From contig JARBES010000113.1 in NCBI GenBank assembly GCA_030265145.1, forward strand, positions 4,958,014-4,979,194: a stretch of 21,181 nucleotides of DNA. The letters run 5' to 3'. The notes under the pieces are model-generated. The model did not search any database. It was given only the letters and a program-made list of their open reading frames with translations, and had not been told where the DNA came from. The stretch comes from Strongylocentrotus pallidus (Eukaryota; Echinodermata; Echinoidea; Camarodonta; Strongylocentrotidae). This document shows positions 9,450 to 18,000 of this stretch, in pieces (positions within the stretch are counted from its first letter, which is position 1; each line of letters opens with the position of its first letter). A program made the position numbers and the translations under genes.

Positions 9450-11509
9450 TATCTGATCAGATTATAAAGCATATCTCGTTAGAATTACAATATAATTAGA
9501 AAAGAACTCTGGGGGATTCTACATAATTATTTCTTTCTCTTAAAGAATATCTTGGGAACATTTTTATAAGAAAATAGATAAAATTACATAAAATTGTTAA
9601 TGATTTTTCACATAAAATATCGAATTGAACAAAATTATTCTACACAGTACACTTTGACTCCTACATGTAATAACCTACTTTAAAAAAAAAATTGTCTACG
9701 ACTTGCATTTAAATTCACATCAAACTGCACATTTCTGGAATGTTCTATACGACTGTTTGCGATTATAGAGACAAGTCAAATACTTTGTTTTTATTGAACT
9801 CCTAAACACTTATGTCAGTGGTAAGAATTCGCCACTTGATATGGTATGTCCTTTCAGGCATAAGCTTTAACTAAATTTTACAGTTAACAAAATGCAGTTT
9901 ATGATGTCACCACAAATAATTCTATTTTAAACATTTTAACCGGACAATGAACGACAGAAAATGAAATGATCATAAAAGTTAGTTCTTTTAAATTTGAAAA
10001 TATCCGCAGCTGTCTGAAATTCGCCAAATCACCAAACACACAACTAAATAAAATAGCAACATCTCCTCATAGTTTTTGAACAACTAGATCACATATGCAA
10101 TACATGTACTTTCGGTCCGTTGGATAGGATGCCTGCAATGACTAAAAATGTCAGTAGCCATAGATCTGTCAGGAATGAACAAAGTGTACCCATAACAACT
10201 GCAAAAAGGGAATGTTTTTCTTTATATGAACTTTAACTCATTACTCCTACATATCATGCATGTTCAGAAATATATCCAATTACTCGGAAATAACTATTTA
10301 CAACAGATCAATTATGTAGTGCCAAAATAGGATCACTTTGTATGTTCACAAAGTTATAAAAACTGCATCGATAGTGCAGATATACTTAAGTATAAATATC
10401 TCACAACAAAGTTATGTTTCAACACAAATGATCTATAAACTTGACTTTGGAGCCACCATACATGCCTCTTTGTTATTAGAACTAACAGCGTATATTCCAC
10501 AAGACTGTATAATGACTACTGATGTGTGAGATAATACTCTAAATATAAGACATAATCTAATGTAATCAAGATACAGACATTAGTATCTAGTCTACGTAAA
10601 TTCAAACTGTTTTGGTATCGACCGACCAATACCTTACACAGAGGTAAGGTCCAAGAAACATTTCATAAAACATACATACATTTACATGACCTACTGTCAC
10701 ACAAAAGTCTTCACAAATATTACATTTGTTGTGTCTAAGTGTACATTGCATTTCGTAAACAGTCAATACAAATATATTAACAAAAGATAGTCGTTATGGC
10801 TATTCGCCATTGTCAGTTACGGATCAAAGCTTAATTGTTTCCACCTGCAATCATGTGTCAACATCATTTTCAATAAATATATTTTTACTAAGTGTGAGAA
10901 AAGAAAAAAACATGTAAACCTCTAAGGCTACCAAGTATACCAAATAGATAATAGAGCATGTCTGTGAAAGTTCCTAGGCAAGCAATTGTTTGGTCATTGC
11001 CTTACCATTCCTTTCAATTTCACCACCTCGTCCGCTCTGTCTTCTATCTCCATGCATATTTTCCCCATAGTGATGCTCCTTTACTATAAGCACAGTTCAC
11101 ACGGTTACAGTAAGTCAAGTATTTATGTTAAAACAATCACAAAAAGCAAGTATGAATACTTCCGTCATCTTAATGCGGTATGCCACTACATAACGAGTAC
11201 TACTGCAAAGGAATCATACGAAGCCCATTTAAGTAAACGAACAAATAGATAGGCCAATCAACTGAAGAAAAAAATACATTAACATGAAAAAGGTTCCAGA
11301 TACTAGTAATGTTTATTTTTTTTTCTTCTTAAGAATAATACCATCATAATTCTGGACTTTGTCGAGTCTTCCAGTTTTACACAATACAAACCACCTAACG
11401 ATGTCTCTTTGTTTGTTAAAGAGTATTTACATGTGGCCATTTAGCCAATATAAAAACTAAACTTTGTCAGAATAACTTTTGGTTCAGTTGTCAATGGCTG
11501 AAGAATGTC
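9450..11509. other. Non-coding stretch downstream of the MULE gene
   Basis: Two kilobases of AT-rich DNA with only short, low-complexity open frames. The right end (about 11300-11509) would be the 3' UTR of the minus-strand MULE transcript. No RNA gene or terminal inverted repeat could be placed. Confidence 0.45.
11312..11317 (-). promoter_or_regulatory. Possible poly(A) signal of the MULE gene
   Basis: TTTATT on the + strand reads AATAAA on the minus strand, about 195 bp past the final stop of the MULE frame. In DNA this AT-rich the hexamer could be chance. Confidence 0.25.
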
Positions 11510-11773
11510 TTAATGCACGATAATGTCCCTCACTTTAGTATAAGGGTAGGCTATTCTCAGACAATCCAATTTCGAATGATAATATGTTGGCACAAGTCCC
11601 TTTGATTGCACGGTTGAGCCTTTTTTTTCCCACTCTGGGACGTCCATTTTCGTCGACACGATATTGTGTGAAGGCATATTCATCTTCACACCAAACTCCT
11701 GCATGCATCCATACCAGCATTTCATGCCGCCAACTTTACAAGAAACGAAGACTGGGTTTGGGGATAACTGCTG
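11510..11773 (-). pseudogene. C-terminal Cys-rich block of the MULE gene
   Basis: In the same frame as the transposase, 87 codons follow a TAA (11774-11776). They include PNPVFVSCKV, then MKCWYGCMQEF, a Lys/Glu-rich middle and LVPTYYHSKLDCLRI before the stop. The order 'PFxxxxxxGxxxxCxGC ... YYHxxxxCI' is what I recall downstream of the SWIM finger in marine MULE proteins, so I read it as the natural C-terminus. The linker before it carries Lys/Arg-rich AQKKNTSKRRG. A minus-strand donor-like CCA|GTAAGAG and an acceptor-like TTTAACAG flank part of the linker, so a very short intron over two of the stops is conceivable, but it would leave the first stop (11855) in place. Confidence 0.6.
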
Positions 11774-11854
11774 TTAAACCTTGGACAACTATATGTTACT
11801 GCTACCTCTCCTCTTACTGGTATTCTTTTTCTGTGCAGTCTCATAGCAATGCTT

Positions 11855-13507
11855 CTAAAGAACGGTGTCGACCAGATTAACAGAGTTTGATAGGACTTTT
11901 GCATTTATTCTGCACAGGTAGTCTGCTAATCTGTCCTTGAGTTCTGCAACCGCCAGGGTGTGTTCACAAAACGAACGATCATGTAGTAGGAATGATCTGC
12001 ATTGCTTTTTACAAGCAAAACAGTCATTATGGCATGACACCTTAAAATGATCTTTACCATCAAAGCAAATGGATTCAGAACTAGTGGATGGAAGGTAAAC
12101 AATGCTACGACTGCAATCGATGATCTTCCCAGCTTTGCTCCAAACAGCTTGCAATTCGAACGGTGAAATTCCCTTGATTCCGCTCTCTTCAGGAGAAATT
12201 GAAAGCGTCTTACATTTTTGTCCCGGTGCACTAATATTGGCGCTCTGTAGTGGTACCCTTCTCTCCTCTGAGTTCATGTGAGTCCATTGCAGTGATGTTG
12301 TTTCAAGAGGCTTATTGACTGGCCCTTTCTCGCCTGATCCTTTGATTGATGTTTCCAATTCTGTGTACTTCGACTTCACGAATATTTCTAGGCTATCAAC
12401 CAGGTCATTCAAAGACTTCTTTCCACCAATCACCTGTGCGAGCAGAGAGTTGAAGCATTCGCACTCGTCCCGCCGTGGGTCTCCTAATCCTGTCTGCTGC
12501 CTCATTGGCTTCAGCATGCACTCTTTCACCTCTTGCGATTGATGTTGCATGAACCAATTCGCAAATTCAGGATCTCTTCCTGCCTCTGCTGTTTCTATCT
12601 TGCTCCATTTGGTACACGAATGTCGAAGAAGTTCTTCATACCGTTTTTTTTTATTTTCACAATCTACCAGCCCACGTTTGTTATCGACTTGTTCTCCATA
12701 GATCGATTTCAATATTTTTGCCGAGTTTGTGTGCATTCCAAGATTCTGAAGCTTTCTTTCAACATTTCTGCGATGTTGAATCATGCAGATCAGATGCTTT
12801 GAATTGGAAAAGCTTGGTGAACTTGTCAGGCCCTCGTGCATTTCTCTATCTCCATCTGTCCTGTAGAATGGTAATTGCTCATCTCCCAGAGCCTTGGAGA
12901 TTTGGTTTCCAAAGTATGTGTACGTTTCAGTATCTCTTCTTTCATGCACCAAAAATGGGCCAGGCATGAGCTCATTCTTTTCATTTCGCTTATTCAGAAA
13001 GTCCTGACGAATGTACGATGCAACAGTTACATACCTTTGACCAAGGTCAAATGGACCAGCAAACGAAATGATACTGCCCGCAGTACAACTTCTTTTCATG
13101 TCTTCGACCTGTTTGTATGTGTAGACAACACATCTATGATTAGGCCCTTTGGTTCTATCATTAATGATCTCAATGCTTCTCACCCATCCTTTCTTTTCAA
13201 CCAGTTTGTTGTAATCGATTTGTTTCTTCCCTGTTGTACCATGTCGGTAAATTCGTTGGCTATCACATGGCAATGGTACAGTTGCATCATTGCCCCCATT
13301 ACCGCCCTGCAGTTGGACCTCTACATTAAGTTTGCCCTGTGCTGGCTGACTTACATACTCTTTCATTTCTTTATTCAACGTCGCATTAACATAAGATGGT
13401 CGATTTGTTGCATTAATTATACGCAGAATATCTTCTAATTTGTCATTTTGTTCTGCAACCGCCAGGGTATGTTCACAAAACAAACAATCACGTAGAATAA
13501 ATGAATC
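11855..13507 (-). CDS. Longest open block of the MULE transposase (550 codons): catalytic core and C-terminal SWIM finger
   Basis: Open from just after the TGA at 13508-13510 to the TAG at 11855-11857. It begins with the end of SWIM module 1 (FCEHTLAVAEQ), so it is not a natural N-terminus and lacks a convincing start codon. Then come the second AQG block (QPAQGKLNV, about 13325-13370), a lead-in with Cys residues, and the DDE-fold core. FDLGQRYVTVASY (about 13015-13055) precedes a 13058-13060 Ala where relatives, as I recall them, have the first catalytic Asp. TDG (near 12855) supplies the second Asp. The C-terminal SWIM module spans about 11941-12240: a TLSISPEESGI stretch, an AVWSKAGKIIDC stretch, then C-x4-C-x2-C-x3-C and FCEHTLAVAE. 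The third acidic residue cannot be assigned by eye. Confidence 0.75.
   Translation of the reverse strand, partial: DSFILRDCLFCEHTLAVAEQNDKLEDILRIINATNRPSYVNATLNKEMKEYVSQPAQGKLNVEVQLQGGNGGNDATVPLPCDSQRIYRHGTTGKKQIDYNKLVEKKGWVRSIEIINDRTKGPNHRCVVYTYKQVEDMKRSCTAGSIISFAGPFDLGQRYVTVASYIRQDFLNKRNEKNELMPGPFLVHERRDTETYTYFGNQISKALGDEQLPFYRTDGDREMHEGLTSSPSFSNSKHLICMIQHRRNVERKLQNLGMHTNSAKILKSIYGEQVDNKRGLVDCENKKKRYEELLRHSCTKWSKIETAEAGRDPEFANWFMQHQSQEVKECMLKPMRQQTGLGDPRRDECECFNSLLAQVIGGKKSLNDLVDSLEIFVKSKYTELETSIKGSGEKGPVNKPLETTSLQWTHMNSEERRVPLQSANISAPGQKCKTLSISPEESGIKGISPFELQAVWSKAGKIIDCSRSIVYLPSTSSESICFDGKDHFKVSCHNDCFACKKQCRSFLLHDRSFCEHTLAVAELKDRLADYLCRINAKVLSNSVNLVDTVL
11941..12240 (-). repeat. SWIM module, copy 2 (C-terminal)
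   Basis: This segment matches 13450-13745 over its full length, with near identity over the finger end (GTTCTGCAACCGCCAGGG on the + strand in both) and roughly three-quarters identity elsewhere by eye. It encodes the GQKCKTLSISPEESGI, AVWSKAGKIIDC and FCEHTLAVAE segments. All expected Cys and His ligands of the finger look present. Confidence 0.85.
13320..13378 (-). repeat. AQG block, copy 2
   Basis: This stretch encodes KEYVSQPAQGKLNV. It corresponds to 13776-13834, with CCCTGTGCTG shared exactly at 13335-13344 and 13791-13800 on the + strand. The offset of 456 bp is a multiple of three. Confidence 0.7.
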
Positions 13508-13745
13508 TCAATGCTCATCACAAACAAACAGGCCATCATGACATGACACAGTGAAGTATTGACAATCAAACCATATGGACTGAGAGTTAGAAGACAGAAA
13601 GTCAACAATCTTACGACCACAATCTATGATCCTACCAACTTGCGTCCAAACAGCTTGCATTTCGTAAAGAGTAAATCCCTCGATTCCACTCTCTTTAGGA
13701 GAAATTGAAAGCGTCTTACCTTTCTGACCTGATGCAGTTCCATCA
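13450..13745 (-). repeat. SWIM module, copy 1 (before the transposase core)
   Basis: Duplicate of 11941-12240, offset by 1,509 bp (503 codons), same strand and frame. It reads GQKGKTLSISPKESGI, AVWTQVGRIIDC and, after a TGA, LFCEHTLAVAE. The TGA at 13508-13510 stands where copy 2 has the last Cys of its C-x4-C-x2-C-x3-C series, so this finger would lack a ligand unless the codon is decoded otherwise. Divergence between the copies shows the duplication is old. Confidence 0.8.
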
Positions 13746-13775
13746 ATGACCACACGACCTCGCTACTTTTGATAC

Positions 13776-13834
13776 GTTACATCAAGTGTGCCCTGTGCTG
13801 ACTGACTTGAAGGCTCTTTCAATTGTTCATTTGA
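13776..13834 (-). repeat. AQG block, copy 1
   Basis: This stretch encodes NEQLKEPSSQSAQGTLDV, the partner of the block at 13320-13378. It lies directly before SWIM module 1, whereas copy 2 is separated from SWIM module 2 by the whole transposase core. Confidence 0.65.
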
Positions 13835-14053
13835 AGCCTTCTGTGATCGGATGAAGGGGATATTATTCTGTTTACTGTTCCCATGTGCTGTGAGTCTTAA
13901 GGTTGTCTTCTGTCCACTCCATTCGTAGCGTATTATGACGATTGGACAAAACAACACTCCGTCCCGTTGTAGCTTATATGAAGAAAGCTTTGGTTGCTTT
14001 GATGGCGTGCCATTTCTCTTTGTAGAGTTTGCATTCAAACGTGTTAGTTGTCT

Positions 14054-14969
14054 TCAAGCGTTTTGGTTCTGGCTGTACGAATCCGGGGTGAGACCTGGTA
14101 AAAAGAAACAGCAGGAACAAAATGTAAAGTACACTAATTTTCATCTCCATCTCCACTGCACTGTAAATATTAAGCTTATCCTTTTTGTATAGTAGATTCA
14201 TTCTTTATTCTCCCCCCATATCTTCTGTGCTCTAAAGGAACTTCGTAACATTGTTCAGATGAGAGAAAATGGTGCTTAGGCAGTGACTTTAATGATAGAT
14301 GTAGAATTAAAGATAATCTGGAAAGGTTGGGTGAAAACGGACCATTATGAATGATAACAATTGGGAAAAACTTATTGATCGATTTCTTGATTCTCCCAAC
14401 TATATCATTACTTTTTACTTTAAATACATTTTCTCATAATATTTTAAAAATCTAACGATCACAACCTTTACAATCTATTAACAACTGCCAATTCAGGGCA
14501 TTACACATTTGCACATTGCAAACATATATCAGATGTGGGTACACTACATTTACTGGACTCTCAAAGAGGTTGTAGGATAAATTATCAACATGATGCATGC
14601 CACTTTTACATGGCATTCAGTCTATACTTTTCTCTCTCAACCAATGCATTAAATGTGTACCTGGCAGGATTTAATTCCTCGAAATACACAAAGCCCTGAC
14701 AAAAGCTGGTTGAGCAAATATCTATCAACAAATTAATAATTTCAAAAGCACTTTTAAGCCCGTTTTATATTTATTCAGCTTCAGTGATAAAAAGATGATT
14801 TATATATTAGGTATTTACAAAACTGAAGCATGTAGTGTTTAAATATTGAACAGCGCCAGCATGCCTAAATTCGCATTTAGTTCTCGTTAGCAATTATTAA
14901 TGCAAATCTTAAATGCTGTATCTTTATCCTTTTAACACATTGATGTCGTTAAAGATTGGAAAATAGACT
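14054..14969. other. Intergenic gap between the MULE relic and the Ig receptor gene
   Basis: A minus-strand acceptor-like CTTTTTACCAG near 14100 could mark an intron before the MULE frame, but no upstream MULE exon is recognised. The remainder, AT-rich, would contain the 5' region of the receptor gene on the + strand. No TATA box or initiator could be assigned among the many AT-rich words. Confidence 0.4.
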
Positions 14970-15030
14970 ATGATCGCTATGGACATACGCTTGTATTTAT
15001 TATGGTTAATCTGCTTCGTTTATTTAACAT
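14970..15030 (+). CDS. Exon 1: signal peptide of the Ig receptor
   Basis: Twenty codons plus one base encode a short polar start and a hydrophobic core (LYLLWLICFVYL). An in-frame TAG at 14964-14966 lies just upstream, so the first ATG is at 14970. A second in-frame ATG at 14979 has purine at -3 and G at +4 and may be the start used; either leaves a signal peptide. The donor is T|GTAAGT at 15031, a strong consensus, leaving phase 1. An upstream untranslated exon cannot be ruled out. Confidence 0.8.
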
Positions 15031-18000
15031 GTAAGTTATCCTTTAAATTTCTAACTTCATCGACGATACAACTTTGAGAAAAAAATCATACCTGCTTTAA
15101 AACGCAAATCTAGTTTATTATCATATAATGTGCAGATATCATATCTATATGTAATATAACTGCTTTAGATATTGTATTTGTGTTTAAAGAGGAACGGTTA
15201 ATAAACTATCAATTTCACAGTCAGCAAAGTGCATTCTAGTCGGCCGATTTTCACATTTTGCATTGAATTGATTATTTAAATTTCGAACATTTAATTGGAA
15301 AAGCAATAATTAAGAACTTCTTCCAGAAAAAAATTATGTCTAATTACAGAAATTAACAGTATAAAGCATCTGTGTAAGCATTTGATCTGGCCAAAAATAT
15401 AACTAGGGGTTGCCACGCTCATTTTAGAGAAAGAAGGAAAAACAGAGAGAGAGGGGGTACTTTTTAATTTTCAGGCTACAAAGGTTACAAAGGCTACAAA
15501 GGTTCAGGCTAAAAATATCAGTAAAACAAATATAAAAAATAACTTTATACCTTCCTCTATTATTGTTTCGATTATAAATTGTTATAGGAAAGAAAAATGT
15601 ATATACAATCATGTATAGTTTGAGATTTTCGTATGTTTATTGTTCATTGATTGATGTAATTCATGAAGTGTTTTGTATCTAAGATTTTATTTTATATGAC
15701 TTATTGTGAACATTTCTTGTAATGTGAATTTATGAGGAAGGAAATAAAATCTCATTCAAAAATTTAAAAAAAAAATGTATAGCGACCTCGGGCCTGATTT
15801 CTTTATTTTTGGTTTATTGTTTTCTCTGTAGAAAGTAGGGAGACAGACGTAACAAAGTAATTTATGACTTCCCCTTCTTCATTTGTGTGTGTTTGTTGTT
15901 CTTGCTTCTCAGGGAATATCATATTTATCCCCTGCATGTTTACATATAGATTCCCACCCAAGATAGACACCACTATGACGAAAGCTGAATGGTGATGATT
16001 AATTGCAAGAGATCATCTAGGGTTCTTTTAATGTATGACATCTTTACAATGGGATGATTTTTAAATGGGATGATTTTTAAATAACCTACTTGTTTATGTT
16101 TTTGCTCGTGAATTTAGATTGTCTGGAAGATTCGTACGAGGAGAAGAGGGTTTTCGTTGGAGCAGACTTGGAGATGAGCTGCAATGTATCCCAAACTTCT
16201 GGGACCTTGTTTAAGATTGAGTGGCGCCTGATAAGCGGTGTTAATAACGCACTTATCTGTTCCTCGGTGACCTATGGCAGCTGTGGGGACATTGGTGGCC
16301 ATATTCTGGATGTCCAAACAAACTTTACCACTACGTTCACTATGGAGAACGTTTCCCTGGATCATGCAGGGGAATATGAATGTGAAATACGCACACATAT
16401 GGACCAACAACTGTGCAGATTTAACGTGACAATTAAAGGTGTGTATGCTATGCATTTTTGTCCTCCAACGTAATGATCTGTTTTCTGTTTTACGATGTAC
16501 CTGGTTAACCCTTTATTTGCCATGCATTCTGATTGGCATAAACAATAGGATGCAGTTAGTAGATTTAATAGGATTAATTAGATAATTATGAATTCACCAA
16601 CTAATAGCCTGTTTCTGATCCTAATGCATGGGAACTCTTGCTACCGTCATGCATATCACAGTTGTTCAACAGCATTATCTTGGAAAGCGCAACAAAGGAG
16701 GAGAATTCGGTTGAACTGCTCTTTCCAGGAAGAAAACCTGCAAAATAATGAGTTAGAAGAAAAAACGATGCACTTCATGGAAATTAACATGAACTTGACA
16801 TGTCGTAATATATTGCCGTCCAGAATATGGGATGGGGAGGTGGGTTCCCACTGTTTCTCCGCCTTCTAAAAATATAAACTTTCACATGTTACAAACTGAC
16901 TGCAAGAAACGTGGATAGGTTGATTACGTAGTACATAATAATTGATACCTACTATGAAGTGTTGGAATCCTAAAACTGAAAGTAAAGCGACCACGTCTCG
17001 CTGTAAATTACTTGCACTCCACACAGTAACTGGGTATAAGGGACTTGACACTTTTGTTTGATCGAGCTATTTGTTATCATATTTCGTATAAAATGGCATT
17101 ATAAAGGCAATCCTTTTCAGGAGAGATTTATATCATTATATTCTTCCAAATGTACATACATACAGTGAAAAAGCTCACAATTTTGTTTCATCTTACCCAC
17201 AACTCAGCCTCCTCGTTTAGTTAATAAGCAATGATGGATGCTGGGTTAACGTCATAGATATACATTAAGTTAAGAAAATAATATATTGGATTTATACTAC
17301 AAATATTTGGATGTCGCCAATTCGAAATTGTCTAGCAAATTAAATGATTTTGGGGAAAGGCGAGTATTCTGTTGGAAAATATTTGATCTAGCCTATAGAT
17401 ACAATTAAAGTCACATTAAAATTGCATTCAACTAAGATGAATATTTGCAAATTTATTTTGTTTCCCCTTAGTTGTTCGGGTCATTTAAATTCATTTATGT
17501 CTAACCTTTCGAAATATCTATTTTAAGACATTATTACTCTTAGAAGAAAACAGTAAATATACGCATTGAATTTCGGCATCAGAAGAAGGCTTTGCATAAT
17601 TAGGCCAATGTGTTTTTAAACGCAAGGTAACATGGGTTACACCTTTTAAATTATTATTATTTTTCTCCTGTCACAGAGCCACCAGTCAGTTTAATCCTTA
17701 TAAACGAGAACGAAGGGACAGCAATCAACTCCAGCTTTCTCAAGGTCAGAGCTGATGTCAATACGACGATAATATGCCTTGCCAATACATCAGTGTATCT
17801 CCAATGGTATCCCAATTGTTCTGATCTTTCTTACCACCCATGCCATGAGAATGATCTACACAACGGTAGCCGTGCATTGTCATTCTCCCCGAGAGCGAGT
17901 CAAAATGGAACCATCCTTACATGCCGTATAGAGAACAAAGATGAAGTATCGGGAAATATTAATATCTCGATCACATTACAAGTAGAAGGTATTCATTATT

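Larger units (their letters stand above)
11510..14053 (-). pseudogene. MULE-SWIM transposase gene (Mutator-like DNA transposon), interrupted by in-frame stops
   Basis: On the minus strand one frame runs about 848 codons from after a TGA (14054-14056) to a TAA (11510-11512). In N-to-C order it holds a basic leader (KRNGTPSKQPKLSSYKL), an AQG block, a first SWIM module, a second AQG block, the MULE catalytic core, a second SWIM module, and a C-terminal Cys block. The core has GPFLVHERRDTETY, FYRTDGDREM and CMIQHRRNVERKL, matching the 'GPxLxHxRxDxxTY - TDG - CxxHxxRNxxxKL' layout of MULE transposases with C-terminal SWIM fingers. Five in-frame stops lie at 13763-13765, 13508-13510, 11855-11857, 11789-11791 and 11774-11776. 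I found no frameshift. The region is visibly more GC-rich than its flanks. No terminal inverted repeats or target duplication were found. It is a DNA transposon relic or, less likely, a domesticated gene with short introns spanning some of the stops. Confidence 0.8.
15031..16117 (+). other. Intron 1, with a small 9-bp repeat and a retroposon
   Basis: A 1,087-bp phase-1 intron running from GTAAGT to an AATTTAG acceptor. It contains the 9-bp tandem repeat at 15474-15500, a retroposon at 15593-15781 and a 16-bp tandem duplication at 16049-16080, the last only 37 bp before the acceptor. Confidence 0.75.

Noticed and set aside
12875-13438. 187-codon + strand open frame
   Set aside because: It lies antisense to the MULE transposase core, which has clear domain motifs; this is its shadow.
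11300-14300. Terminal inverted repeats of the MULE element
   Set aside because: None could be found by eye on either side, so the element's outer ends are left open.
16114-16455. 113-codon minus-strand open frame
   Set aside because: Antisense shadow of Ig domain exon 2.
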